Notes: a model not told the origin generated them from the letters alone. DNA of 64,000 bases from Ctenosaura bakeri (GCA_948474755.1 CAOLHI010000958.1:186001-250000); one strand, 5' to 3'. Positions 9,848-21,254 are shown, counted from the stretch's first letter. A program made the numbers and translations.

Positions 9848-10734
9848 GGGACTCAGCTGAATCTCAGACTCATTCTCAGATATTTTCTAGGATATTGATG
9901 CTGACATCTTCAGATATTATAGTTTAGATTTTCAGAGGCTCTGGAAAGAACATTCATTTTGATAAGCTAACAGATTGTTGAAGAGAACCTGAAGTCCAAC
10001 GTGTACCTGCCAGATATTTTTGTGTAGCATGTGAACATTGCATGAGGGGAATGGCTTTCCCATGCTTGTTCTCTGCAGTCAGTATTCAAGATGGCTGTCT
10101 CAGATCACAAATGCTGGTGGATGGGAAATAAAAGTGAGATACTGAAAGACAGGACTGTGTGTGCCTTATAGTTACAGTGTATACCCCTTCTACAGCTATC
10201 CTACTGCACTTTTGTATGCCAGAAGACTATGTATGGTTAACAGAGTTGAAATTTCTTTCTATATATAGAAGTAAACCCATAGTTTAGTTTGCCATACCAG
10301 CCAGTTAACCAGCTTTCACCAGGTTTCACCAAGTGCCCATGAGCATTTTTGGGTGTGGTGGAAATCGATTGAGATCTAAATTACAATTTGAAAAATTAAA
10401 AAATTAAAATAATTGGGTTGTTAGGAGAGAAGGCTTCAGACATGACAGCTTGATCTGATCACTCTTAAAGTACTTTGATGTCTCCCATGGTTACTCTTAC
10501 TAAATAGTTAAAACACAAACAATGCTATTATTCTAATTTCCTGGAGAAGAAATCTTTTTGGACACACAAGTATTTGCATCTGAGACACAAGTGAGTTCTA
10601 TCTTCTCAAAAGTGGGAAGCAGTACAAAAAAAAAATTTTTTTAAAGGAAAGAATGGATTAAAATTAGACATAGTTGCTTTATGATGATCTTTTGTACTTT
10701 GATCAAGACAACTAGAAGTGTAAATCAAGAGAGA
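9848..10734. other. Intergenic DNA, no feature seen
   Basis: Unique AT-rich sequence leading into the L1 remnant. The extreme right part may already be decayed L1, but I cannot place a boundary. Confidence 0.35.
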
Positions 10735-11760
10735 AACTTTTTAAGGAAGATTTTAACTGGTTTGCTTATACGGAAGTTAAGGACAGATTTAAGCAAGATA
10801 AGAGAAATGCAGCAGTAGAGGCTGGAGAAAACGAGTTTTATTTAGAGTTGTGTAAAGGTGATGACCATGTAATTAAAAAACTGCATACATCACTTTTGAA
10901 ATTACAGAGAGAAGATGAATCTGTAAAAGAATATATGATATAATGGACCCAATGTTTTAGATATAATGTTCATGTGGATGTATGGGGAAAAATGTGGTCT
11001 AAAGATATAAAATATACTTTGTGAGGTAATTTAAAATGTGTATAAGAGGATATACAGATGGTCTCTTACCCCACATAAGCTGTTGAAAATGTCCTAGATG
11101 TCTTCAAAGATGTCAGGATAAGGAAGGCTCTTTTTTCATATGTGGTGGACTTGTAAGAAGTTGAAAAGTTACTAGTTTAAGATTTATATATTAATTTAAA
11201 AAACCTGAAAGGTAGATTTTACAATGTTATCAGAAATGGGTTTTTTTGGGGGGGCATTATGAATAAAGAACTGGAGAATAAATATGGATTATTTCTTCAA
11301 TATATGACAACTCTAACAACCTTGAGAATGGACTTCAGATGGAAGACTGGATTGCTAAAGTTGCTGAGTTAGCCCAGATTGCCAGATTAAAGTGGGTTCT
11401 AAACAATAAGCCCATTGAAGAACGGGCAATAAGAAATTTTGAGCAATAAGAAATTTAAAGATGTAATAATCTGTGGTTATAGTTATTAGTAATTAGTAGG
11501 ATTCTTTAGTTGGATCCATAATGGTAGAATATTTTTTCCTCTTTTTTAAATCTTTCTTTTCGTTAGACTTAGGTTTAGAGGATCAGAGACCTACTATGTT
11601 TTAATTTTGTGTCCTTTTCTTTTCTTTTCTTTTCTTTTCTTTCTTCTTCTTTCTTCTTTTAGCTTCTCTCTTTTCTGAATGTATATTACTTTGTTAGTGA
11701 ATCAGATTGTTAGTTTTAAAAATGAATCAACAGATAAAAAAATGGAGGGCAGCACAGCTT
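10735..11760 (+). pseudogene. L1 LINE ORF2 C-terminal remnant, plus strand
   Basis: Broken reading frames on the plus strand give L1 ORF2-type C-terminal pieces. These are KLHTSLLKLQREDE near 10880, YRWSLTPHKLL near 11055, FFHMWWTCKK near 11135 and a final block around 11339-11400 ending in ARLKWVLN. The order matches the end of L1 ORF2 (the region after the reverse transcriptase, with the cysteine/His-MWW-Cys motif). Stops and frameshifts disrupt it. The downstream AT-rich tail with a (TTTTC)n tract may be 3' untranslated region. Confidence 0.7.
11613..11659. repeat. (TTTTC)n microsatellite
   Basis: Tandem TTTTC units degenerating into TTTCTTCTTC. Confidence 0.85.
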
Positions 11761-12150
11761 AATTCTGATACATAAAATTTATTTGGAACTCATTAAACCT
11801 CACTCTGTAGATGCTCCAAGATTTATTCCTTGTCCCTTCTTTCCTCAAACCGTCACCTTCCCTTTTGGCCATGGCTCTCCAAATATCTTCTTACTTTCTC
11901 CCACACCTACTTACTTGTCTCATGCATCTGCTTAATCACTAGAAGAGAAAGACTGAGGTTGAATGGAAAGGATATGTATTCTTCCCTCCAGAGCTATTGA
12001 CATCTATACTGGAAAAAATGTAAGAGATCACAAAGATTTATTTACATTTGAATTAAGCATGGCATGCTTATTGCTTATATATCTGAGCCCACATATTGAT
12101 GATCTTGAATACCTTATCTAAACTTTCTATACAGGTTTTAGATCAAATGT

Positions 12151-13345
12151 CAGTGATGTAGACTCAAGTCGATAGAGTTGGACTAAAGTTAGACTTAAGT
12201 CACTTCAGTGACTTGATTCAGACTTGACTCGTCCATAAATGATGTATTGACTCGACTTGACTCGAGACTTGTATATTTTTAATAACTCACTTGTAGCCGT
12301 TGGTTCAGTAACATAATGCATTCATCCAGGAACCTTACGACTTTGAACAACGCCTCCATCTCTTTTTGCCTACTAGTCATATGACCATATCTCTCAAGCC
12401 CTAAGTGTGAGTGCATTTCTCAGGCCCTTTCCACACCTTACCTTTTTTTGGCACTGGGGTGCAGGGATCGCACGAGCAGCCTCCAGCAGGAGGCCCTCAC
12501 ATCCCTGCTGCTTCAGCTCCACACGAGCTGCCTGCTCCTGAGCAGGTAGCACAAGAGCCCCACTTCTGCAGCACAGCCTGGGAGTTTCCCAGGCTGCGCT
12601 GGGGCAGGAAGTGTGACTGCCACAGCGCTGGAGGCTCTGCACACACAGCAAGTGTGTGTGAGGCCCTGGAGCAATGCACAATTGTGTGCCATTTTCAGCT
12701 GAAAGGCGAAAATGAAAAAGTGAGTGAGCGGCACCTGCCAGGCCCTGGGGCATCGTGTGATTGTGAGTGCATCATGTGGATCACTCCTCACAATTGCATG
12801 ACGCTCCAGGTGCCCTTTCGCATGGCAAATGCTGTGCGAAAAGGGCCTCAGAGGGGAACAGCAAACAGGTTAGGCAATGGGCTTCAGGCAGGCTTGATGT
12901 CTGCTCCCTGCTGCATATTGGGAGTAGCCTTCTAAAACATCTCCTAAGAGCAAAAGACAAGACTCACTCCTAGAGTGCAGGGTGCATTTCTCAGAGGGGA
13001 ACAGCAAATGTGTTAGGCAATGGGCTTGAGGAAGAAGGATCCTTCCTTCTATATCTTTTGAATCTTCAGTAATAGAGAATAAGATAGGATCCTATTCCCC
13101 ACTTCCAAAGCTGCAGATGGTAAAATTGCAAATGTGGAGAGTCAACTCTGCTTAAATAGTTAAAACTGAATTTATTTTTCTATATCCAATAATTCTGGAA
13201 TTTTGGCTGAAGTATAAAGTTTGCTTCCAAACTTGAGACTTGACTTGAAAGTATCTTCAAGGACTTGACACTTGACTTGAGATTTGAAGGTAGAGACTTG
13301 AGACTTGACTTGAGACTTGGAGTAAAAGACTTAAATACATCACTG
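12151..13345. mobile_element. Non-autonomous hAT DNA transposon with 8-bp TSD
   Basis: TCAAATGT lies at 12143-12150 and again at 13346-13353, an exact 8-bp target duplication. Ends are CAGTGATGTAGACTCAAGTC on the left and GACTTAAATACATCACTG on the right, which are inverse of each other. Both subterminal regions are built of degenerate GACTTGA/GACTCGA units (12163-12275 and 13225-13335). The interior carries a direct duplication, one copy of which holds a group A element. It has no transposase frame. Length without the nested element is about 770 bp. Confidence 0.9.
12423..12847 (+). mobile_element. GGCC element, group A (copy A3), nested in hAT
   Basis: 425 bp, starts GGCCCTTTCCACACC and ends GTGCGAAAAGGGCC. 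TCA flanks both sides (12420-12422, 12848-12850). The undisturbed target is present at about 12987-13005, where GTGCATTTCTCAGAGGGG is continuous, so the 3-bp duplication is directly demonstrated. The longest frame here (174 codons) is a by-product of CpG-rich repeat sequence. Confidence 0.92.
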
Positions 13346-13353
13346 TCAAATGT

Positions 13354-14564
13354 CATGACAAGGTTAATGCCATGACAAGGTTAATTTATAGCAAAGTACA
13401 AACTAAATATAAGCATTTCCCTGTCATAAAAACCTTACCAAGAACACTCTCTATCCCATTAATTAAGAAAGGAAAACTAGATAAGTATCTGTTGGGGAAG
13501 AGTTAAGTATAATTAATCCCAGGGCTGAATGTAGGTCGGAATGACTGAGGCATAATTAATTCCAGGATATTATATTACAATATACTAGAAAGCTTTCATG
13601 CAGTAACATTAGTCAGAAGCCATTTAATCTGCACTGTGCAAAAATCACCTCTTGCAAAAGACATGCTGGGGCCATTTGGAATACTAAAGCGAATGTAAGT
13701 CCAAAATGTCATGTATAATCTTTGATTAACAAGTGGGCTCCAGTTTTGGCATTGCTTTATTTATATACTTTATTATAGCTGTATCCATCTTTTTCTCCAC
13801 GAAGATTATGACAATGTACTAGCCAATACTATTTTATGTTGGCCATATTCTCTACCAGCTACTTAGTTCAGTATACTAGATTTAGCTATAACTGTTCTGT
13901 TATTCATGTTTGCTACTTAGCCACAATTGTGACACTATTACCATAACTGTAATTCCCCCACATTTACTTTTCCAGGCATTGGTTGCATGGGGAGAAGGGG
14001 GTCCCTTCTGTCAGCAATCAGATCATGGGTTAATGAGGTTTGTGTCAGATATGGGGGAGGGGTTGGACCAAGAGAAGTAAGACTTAACTAGACTTAACTA
14101 CCTAGTTGATAGAATACAGGCCTCTGTTTTTAAGATCTATAAACTGCTTCTCATTCACAAGGTTTCTCAAGAGGGTTGTGTGATATTATAAGAAGGTATT
14201 TCCAATAAAAGGAAAAAAAATATTATAACATTACCAAAAATTACAATCAAACAAGATAATTGTAATGCAATATAAGATAAGACAGCCCAGTCCCAGATCA
14301 ATAAGTAAGTAAACAAACAAATCAGTTCAGAAAACTTTAAAATGTAACAAGCCTGGGCAAAACTCTTCCATTCAGCACTAGAAAATAGCAAGGGCTGGTG
14401 CTCATTCACTACCACCCATTGGTAAGGAGAACCAAAAGAAATCTCTCTCTCTCTCTCTCTCTTGTGCACACATAATCTGTCTTCCTCATTGAAGATACAA
14501 GAAAATATTAATGCAATTTATTTCATGTTGTCCCCCCATCAGTCCTCTCAGATTGGAAGACCGA
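13354..14564. other. Intergenic DNA, no gene seen
   Basis: It begins with two tandem copies of CATGACAAGGTTAAT (13355-13388). The rest is unique AT-rich DNA with a (CT)n tract at 14441-14462. The 100-codon minus frame at 14167-14469 is mostly that tract and hydrophobic AT-rich noise. Confidence 0.4.
14441..14462. repeat. (TC)n microsatellite
   Basis: About eleven TC units. Confidence 0.9.
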
Positions 14565-14766
14565 GGCCATTTCCGCAGTACACTGTAATAATGCTATTAT
14601 TCCACTTTCAACATCTTGTGGAATTCTGGGGTTTGTAGTTTGCTAAGGCCAAAGAGCTCTCTGGATGTAAATTCTAAATGCCCCTCCCTAAACTATAAAC
14701 CTCAGGATTCCTTAGGATGTTGAAAGTGAAATAATAGCACTATAACAGTGTAAGGCAGAAATGGCC
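14565..14766. mobile_element. GGCC element, group C hairpin (C3)
   Basis: 202 bp, GGCCATTTCCGCAG to AAGGCAGAAATGGCC, flanked by CGA and TGA. The arms GTGCTATTATTCCACTTTC and its inverse pair to give a long hairpin with a short loop around GAGCTCTCTGG. Confidence 0.85.
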
Positions 14767-15354
14767 TGAGGAACAATAAGAAACCATTTAACAACAGGCC
14801 ATGCAGTGAGTTTCCTGGTTGGATTAGGGGTTTAGAAGGAAGTAAGTTTGTGTAACATATGCTACCCACTCCATATGCTGTTTGCGAATGACGTGAAAAT
14901 TTTTCTAATAGTACTAGAAGTTATTCAGGCACAAGTATTAATGCTCTTTTTGCAAATACTGCAAAGGCTTTCCAGCACTTACCCTGCATTGCCCTGAACT
15001 TTATAACGCTCTAACCACTTTTAGGGCTTAGTATGTTACATACCTCTAGGCAGCTGCTTGGGGATGAGAAGGTAAGGCTATAAATAAATAAGCAACAAAC
15101 ATGCAGGGGACAACTTGCAGGAAAATTTATCCTAGCAAGGCAGTTAGGTTCAGGTGTTTCATGAGGTAATACAGGAGCAGGACAAGGTGGAGGAACTTTG
15201 CTGGTCTCAGGTACTCCATCCTCCCCATCTTGATTTCAGCTGAAAAAGAATACCAAAAGAAAGTATGGATGCATAGTGCATAGGTTATATGCAAGTACAT
15301 TTTTTTTTGACATTGTACAGCATCATCACTGATCATGTATGAGATCTGTTAAGG
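14767..15354. other. Intergenic DNA, no feature seen
   Basis: Unique sequence, no recognised repeat or RNA gene. Confidence 0.4.
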
Positions 15355-15475
15355 CCAGCATGGAAATTATGTGGCCCTCCAGACAGTTTTTACTACAAGT
15401 CCTAGCAGCCCCATCCACCCAAGTCAATGTTCCAACAACATCTGGAGGGCTGCATGATTCCCATTCCACATTAAA
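15355..15475. repeat. hAT-like palindromic short repeat
   Basis: GTGGCCCTCCAGACAG on the left and CATCTGGAGGGCTGC on the right form decayed inverted arms around CTACAAGTCCTAGCAGCC. It is the same family as 7283. Confidence 0.55.
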
Positions 15476-15592
15476 ACATCAGCCTTGGTTTCCATTTTCT
15501 TGGTTTTAGAGTGCTTGGGGCAGTGAGAGATAGATTTAACTGTGGCCTTATATCACAAGTGGATTTCTTTTTAAAAATCATTAAATTATATG

Positions 15593-15836
15593 TTGTTGTC
15601 ATTGTTGTGTTTGCCTTCAACCTATCTCCATCTTATGATGACCTTGTCAATAAGGGGCCTTATTGACAAGATTTGTTTGGAGGGGAGTGGGCTTGATTTT
15701 GCCTTCCTATGAGGTTGAGAGACTATGACTTGCTCAAGGTCATCCACGGAGTTTCCACAATTGAGTAGGGCTTTCAACCCTGGTACCTTGTTACCTCAAA
15801 ATGTGGGTGACTCAGGGGTCCACCCGCTATGCCAGT
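15593..15836 (-). mobile_element. tRNA-derived SINE, longer subfamily, minus strand
   Basis: TTGTTGTGTTTGCCTTCAAC, CCATCTTATGATGACC, CAAGATTTGTTTGGAGG, TTTGCCTTCCTATGAGG, TTGCTCAAGGTCATCC and CAACCCTGGTACC follow one another in the order of a full-length SINE. They include the internal segment that the copies at 5886 and 55698 lack. The tRNA-like head is at the right and abuts the CpG-rich GGCC element. Confidence 0.7.
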
Positions 15837-16492
15837 GGCCCTTTTCGCACGGGCTTTCCCGAGCGAAATAGCCCCGTGAGCCGTGCGGGAGTGGGAGCGC
15901 CGCTCCACACGACGCACTCCCACTTCCGGCGCTCTCACGGGGCTGCAGCGGCGCGAGCGCGGGGTTTTTGATTTTCGCTTCCAAGCGAAAATCACCCCGC
16001 GTTCGCGCAACGCTCCCGGCGCCCACCCGCACTTACCTGTTGTGCGGTGCGTCGGAGAGGCGGCCGGGTAGGGCTTCCTTCCCTCCGCTCCTGCGGAAGG
16101 AAGGGGTGGGGCGGGGCGCTTGCGTGACAGATGCGATGGCATCCTGCTTCGCGCGGGTGGGGGGCTGCTCGCGACAGCCTCCCGCTTCACGCGCGTGCAC
16201 GGGGGGTGGGTGGGAGTGACTGTCACTCGCTCCTGGCGCGTGCGGGGGGGACGGGCGCGACTGTCGCTCGCTTCCCGCGTGCGCGGGGGGCGGCGCGAGA
16301 GGCTCCTGCTTCTCGCGCAAGCGGGGGAGGATGGACGCGCGAGCCGCCTCCGCCTCCGGGATGCTGCCGCTTTCCCGCTTGTTCCTTCGCCTGCGGAAGG
16401 AACGAGCGGGGAACCGGCAGGCTCTCGGAAGAGGCTTTTTGCGCAAGCCGCCCACCCTGGCTCACGCAAAAAGCCTCAGTGCGAAAAGGGCC
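15837..16492. mobile_element. CpG-rich GGCC element
   Basis: 656 bp with perfect 14-bp inverted ends (GGCCCTTTTCGCAC and GTGCGAAAAGGGCC) and AGT on both flanks (15834-15836, 16493-16495). It is extremely GC- and CpG-rich compared with the AT-rich surroundings. GGGGTGGGGCGGGGC near 16100 is an Sp1-type GC box. A minus-strand splice-donor match (plus ACTTACCTG at 16031) is present. The open frames of up to 231 codons on both strands follow from the lack of AT-rich stop codons and overlap each other, so I do not call them genes. Confidence 0.85.
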
Positions 16493-16495
16493 AGT

Positions 16496-17645
16496 GACTC
16501 CATGAAATGGTGCAGAATAGTAGTTCAAAGAGGAGGCCTGCAAGAGGGAGGTAACATTAAGGATCTCGGACACCTATGTCTACTTGTACTAATGCAGGCA
16601 AAAAACAGCTACAGAGTCAAAATTAAGCTTATTTGTTTTATTGGGGGAATTGACACTCACTCACGCAAGATCCAGTCAATCACAATCACATGAAGCTAAC
16701 TGAAGAAAAAGAGTAGAAAGGATAGAAAAAGATTTTTGGGCTGAAGTGGATGATATTTACCAATCAGGAGCGCAGTTGAAGAAGTGATGTGGCTTAGATG
16801 TAGAGTCAAGGACAGTACGCAAATGAAAATTGGAGTGGTAGAGTGGCAACCAGCAATCAGTGTTCTGCAAGTTATCTAGTGAAAAGTCTCTTTTTCTGCC
16901 TGGAGGGCAAAGGTGTTAATGGCTCTCTCGCAAAGTAAGCAATAAGATCTGGAGAGTAGGCAGTGGGGTCTGGAATGGACTAATGGTCTTAGTGTTAGGT
17001 TACAAAAGACTAACGGAAGTCTTGAGAGCTCCTTGATTGCTGGTCAGATGTGGGAACAAAAGAGAAGTTTGTTGGTTAGAGGAAGAGGGGTAAGACAGTA
17101 AGCCATCCTGTGGGAACATGTTAGGTACTATTGTCTCTAAAGGTTGAATCATTGAAGACTAATTGTAAGTTCATTATTGCTGGAATTTCCTGGTGACTTC
17201 CTGACTATGACCTGGCTATACCTCGAGATCTTTTCTGACCTGGTTTCACAATCCACATGTTCTGCCAGCTTTTCTTCTTAGCCAACGTGTATAATTTATA
17301 TTTATGCCAATTAATATATACCAATTAAATCATATCAAAGCGTGGTAGTGTATGGCCTATTAACTCTCCCAGTACCCTAATCCATCACCTAAACCACTGT
17401 TCTACACTGGCTCTCTCTTATATATACATATCCATTCCCATTTTCTACCACTCCTGCTCTATGGGTTCTTTCACTTTGTTTGGAGCAGTTTATAATGATA
17501 TGGAAGGAAGGCGTCATGACAACATATCAAATAGAGAGCCCATATTGCCTCATCTCAGCCATCAATGCAATAGATTTCCTAACTAGTGTATAAAGTAAAT
17601 AAGCAATATGCAAAAATGCAAAGCAGCAACGGAAAAATCAATAGT
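16496..17645. other. Unassigned intergenic DNA
   Basis: A more mixed composition than the surroundings, with a minus-strand AATAAA candidate (TTTATTGGG near 16637), so part of it may be an old LTR or internal retroelement sequence. I could not find ends or a target duplication. No coding signal. Confidence 0.3.
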
Positions 17646-17872
17646 GTTTGTGTGTGTGTGTGTGTGCGTGCCTACAAGTTGCCTCTTTACTTATGGCAAC
17701 CCCATTAAATTCATAGGGTTTTCTTAGAGAAAGAATAGTCAGAGGTAGTTTTGCCAATTCCTTCTTCTGAAATATAGCCCACAGCACCTGGCATTTGTTG
17801 GTAGCCTCCTATCTAAGTACTCCCAGGGCTGACTATGCTTAACTTCCAAGATCAGATGGAATTCAAACACAG
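17646..17872 (-). mobile_element. 5S rRNA-derived SINE, minus strand
   Basis: The right part (about 17773-17865) is a diverged reverse complement of vertebrate 5S rRNA. Recognisable blocks are CACAGCACCTGGCATTTG, CCTATCTAAGTACTCCC, GGGCTGACTATGCTTAAC and TTCCAAGATCAGATGG. The left part (CAAGTTGCC...TTACTTATGGCAACCCC...TTTTGCCAATTCCTTC) is the same kind of body as the tRNA-type SINEs, followed by a (GT)n tail at 17649-17667. It would be transcribed by RNA polymerase III from the right using the 5S internal promoter. Confidence 0.85.
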
Positions 17873-18122
17873 AAGAAAAACAAGAACTCTGCAAGTTTAT
17901 GTCTTGGCTCAGGAGGAGAGAAAAGGAGTTCTTTTGCCCAAAAGGACATTGGTAGGTTTGAACTATTGACCATTTCCATTTCATCTCTCTTGTTTGTGTA
18001 TGCAATGTTAGTTCCCAAATTTAGGGAGGTCTTAGGAGCAGCACATTTAGCTGGCTATCCTAACCTGGAAGTGCTGTAATGTGCAGAGGGAGAAATCTCT
18101 TAGGTTACATTCGATTGGCTTG

Positions 18123-18324
18123 GGCCATTGCCACACTACACTGTTATGGTGCTATTATTCCACTTTCAACATCCTATGGAATCCTGGGGTTTGTAGTTTA
18201 AAGAGGGGCATTTAGAATTCTTAGCCAGAGAGCTTTTTGGCCTCAGTAAACTACAAACCCCAGAACTCCACAGGATGTTGAAAGTGGAATAATAGCACTA
18301 TAAAAGTGTAGTGTGGAAATGGTC
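18123..18324. mobile_element. GGCC element, group C hairpin (C4)
   Basis: 202 bp, GGCCATTGCCACAC to GTGTGGAAATGGTC. The internal arms are nearly perfect inverse copies (GGGGTTTGTAGTTT against AAACTACAAACCCC). Flanks are TTG/TGG, so the 3-bp duplication is ambiguous. Confidence 0.85.
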
Positions 18325-18829
18325 TGGGATGTTACAAACAAAGTGACAATAACAACGCTTTGAGATAATAGGCCTTCTGCTGTCCTTGGGCCCTAGCAAA
18401 TGCCTGTTCTTGCCATCTTCTGGAGCATGCCTTCTGCTTATATTAACTACGATTTATTTATCTATTTATTCATTACGTTTCTATTCCATATTTCACCCCT
18501 TGTTCCCTCAAAATTAACACTCTGTGAGTGATAAATTAAACACAACTACAATATGTTGACATAAGAATTGGGTGGTGGGATACATTTATTTTTGTAGGGA
18601 ACAAGATGTGATGGCCTGAATAAAACATCTGTGGGTCAGACCAGAAGATACATTTAGCACGTTTTTAGAAGAGGTGCTGTCTCTACTGGTGAAATACATC
18701 TGTTTCCACAGCACATGATTGTGCTCTCCTGGGTATTTTGCATTTAATGTGCTTTTCTTTTTGATTGGGCACTGAGGGGGAAACACAGGCTTAATTTGTA
18801 AGTCTGATTGCAAAGGAACAGATTTCTGA
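18325..18829. other. Intergenic DNA, no gene seen
   Basis: Between two group C hairpins. TTATTTATCTATTTATTC at about 18452 may be the 3' edge of an old LINE, but too little remains to classify. Confidence 0.35.
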
Positions 18830-19035
18830 GGCCATTTCCACATGACAGTGTTATAGTGCTATTATTCCACTTTCAATATCTTGTGGAATTCTGGGGTTTG
18901 TAGTTCAAACCAAAAAGGCCAAAGAGCTCTCCGGCTGAGAATTCTAAATACCCATCCCTAACTGCAAGCCCCAGGATTCCATAGGATGTTGAAAACGGAA
19001 TAATAGCCCTATAACAGTGTTGTGCGGAAATGGCC
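18830..19035. mobile_element. GGCC element, group C hairpin (C5)
   Basis: 206 bp, GGCCATTTCCACATG to GTGCGGAAATGGCC, with TGA on both flanks (18827-18829, 19036-19038), an exact 3-bp duplication. Confidence 0.88.
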
Positions 19036-19038
19036 TGA

Positions 19039-20688
19039 ATCATTCCCTTTATGGGAGGAAAAATGAGCTAGTCAGAGGGAATATGCATTCCCCTCAACAT
19101 ATAGTTTGACTCTTCTAAAATGCTTAAACATGTAACAATAAGAAGTGGAACTCAACCCCATGCAGAATATACTTTCTTCTCCTCCCCTGAACCTAATCCA
19201 ACTGGAATCAACGAAAGCACAGATGAATTTCCACACACAGACCCCCCCCCATTTAAATTAGAGGTATGGAGTAGGCTTTGTATTTTTCTGTGTTTTGTAC
19301 ATTTGCACAAGCACGTAGTAGGGCAATCTCTTGATATAGATGAGTACACAGAGGAGGCATGTCACAGATGTCTAAATGTGCATCTGTTCATGTCACACTT
19401 CAGGCTGCAATGCTATGCCAACATTTTCTTGACTACCATGTGCTTGATTTGTTTTCTGTTTCCTTGCTAATTTGTTTTTATAGGCAAGAGTATGTCAGTT
19501 TCAGCCAAACAGAGGGGAAAAGAAAAAAACCTTGAACATTGTGAATATGGTTTCATTTGCTCTTCTCCCTGAGGACATTCTGATTCAAGATGGAGAGAGA
19601 GGATGCACAAAGTGATTGTTTTATTAGTTTTCTCTAAATCTGTTTGTTTGCTTCCCCCTCCCCACCGCTTTCAGGATTGTTGCTTATGAATGTGGCAGAT
19701 GGAAAACATTGTGGCCATACCTCTTGACAGGCATTGCTTTAATGGGATTGTTCCTCTCTGCAAGAACTTATGCCCAAAGAGAAGGAAAAAAAACATTGTA
19801 TGTCCTTTCCAGGGAGATTGTGCAGATGAACAATTAATCACATATTAAGAATCAAACTTCAGGAAAGTACATGCTTCGGTATTTTGTTCCTGTTCCCTTG
19901 TGAGTGAATTATGTTGTGTATCTCCCTCTGTTTGGGCTTGGAGGGTTGTGTGTGACCATTATGGACCCATGTTAAACACATGCTAAAATCAATTGGGTAA
20001 AGCAACTTTATCTTTTTAAAGGAGTCATATTAAATCCAAGTATTTTAAGTCAGGGATAAGCCACACAGTATAATGGCATCATTATTTCCCAGGACTGACA
20101 CAAGCAATGTGAAAACAATACATACATCTTTAAACACTATTGAATAAATTGGGAATTCTAATAGGAACAAGTTTTGCTGATTCATACAAAGGAGCATTTA
20201 AAGACAAACGCCCATGCCTGTACTGTTTCTGCACTTTATACTAGTGGTGGGGAGGCTGGGACAGCAGGCCTAACCAGGCCTGATGAGATACTAAATCAAA
20301 CCTGCTGCTCTCCCTTGGGTAGCTATGGCCAAAAACCACAGCATAGTTGGTTTTGTGCCACCTTCATCTTCTCTGCATGGAAGAGGAAAAGAGAGCAGAG
20401 CTCAATGCACTCAGCTGGAACTCCCAAGACATTGCTGAAGGCTAATGTTGGAACTCAGCTAGCTCCTGAAGTGCCAGCTGAGTGTATCTTCTTCCACTCC
20501 TACCTCTTCTGGGCAAAAAGGGCAAGGAGTGCATTACCAGTGGCTGAAGAGCTATCTGAAGCACTTATTGGAAAACTCCAGAAGTGCTTTCCCTGAGATA
20601 CAGCAACGTCAAGAGCATGGTTACATCTCCCAGCATTGTCTGGCCCATGCAGAGGGTGGTAAATGGGTAATCAGTTTCCTAACACTAA
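19039..20688. other. Intergenic DNA, no gene seen
   Basis: Unique DNA. The frames at 19120-19470 and 20174-20596 have no recognisable domain and no splice or start context. The block 19540-19800 has a mixed, repeat-free texture but nothing definite. Confidence 0.35.
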
Positions 20689-21120
20689 GGCCCTTTTCGC
20701 ATGGCATTTGCCATGCAAAAGGGCACCTGGAGCATCGCAAGATTCTGAGGAGCGATCTGCATGACATACTCACAATCGTGCAATGCTCCAGGGTAGGGCA
20801 GGTGCCGCTCATGCACTTTTTCATTTTTGGCTTTCAGCTGAAAATAGTGTACAATCACACATTGCTCTAGGGCACCGCACGCACTTGCCGTGCATGTGGA
20901 GCCTTCAGAGCTGTGGCGGTCACGCTTCCTGCCCCAGTGCAGCTTGGGAAACTATCAGGCTGTGCTGCAGAAGGAAGAGGCAGGGCTTTTGCGCTACCTG
21001 CTCAGGAGCAGGCAGCTTGTGTGGAGCTGAAGCAGCAGGGACGCGAGAGCCTCTCGCTGGAGGCTGTTCACGTGATCCCTGCAACCCAGCACTGAAAAAA
21101 GGTAAGCAGCGGAAAGGGCC
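20689..21120 (-). mobile_element. GGCC element, group A (copy A4), inverted
   Basis: 432 bp, starts GGCCCTTTTCGCATGG and ends GCGGAAAGGGCC. Flanks are TAA and AAA. Internally it is the reverse of copies 56, 4114 and 12423. Splice-donor-like GGTAAGC near its right end. Confidence 0.85.
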
Positions 21121-21254
21121 AAAGTGTAGATTAACATTTAAAACCAAGGGCAGTTAGTAAAGAACCATTTATCAAACCTATGCAGATGAACTATATATTA
21201 AATGGTACATATGTATCCAATTTTCAAAGATCAATGTAGCTGAGAAAGTGCCAT

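Noticed and set aside
12411..12935. 174-codon plus frame
   Set aside because: It runs across the nested group A element into hAT sequence; two unrelated mobile elements are joined by chance.
15774..16469. 231-codon minus-strand frame and several overlapping plus-strand frames
   Set aside because: They overlap on both strands inside a GC-rich inverted-repeat element. The Arg/Ala/Ser/Pro-rich translations reflect base composition and no domain is visible.
17773..17865. 5S rRNA gene on the minus strand
   Set aside because: It is diverged, lacks the first part of 5S rRNA, and is joined to a SINE body and (GT)n tail. It is a SINE head, not a functional 5S gene.
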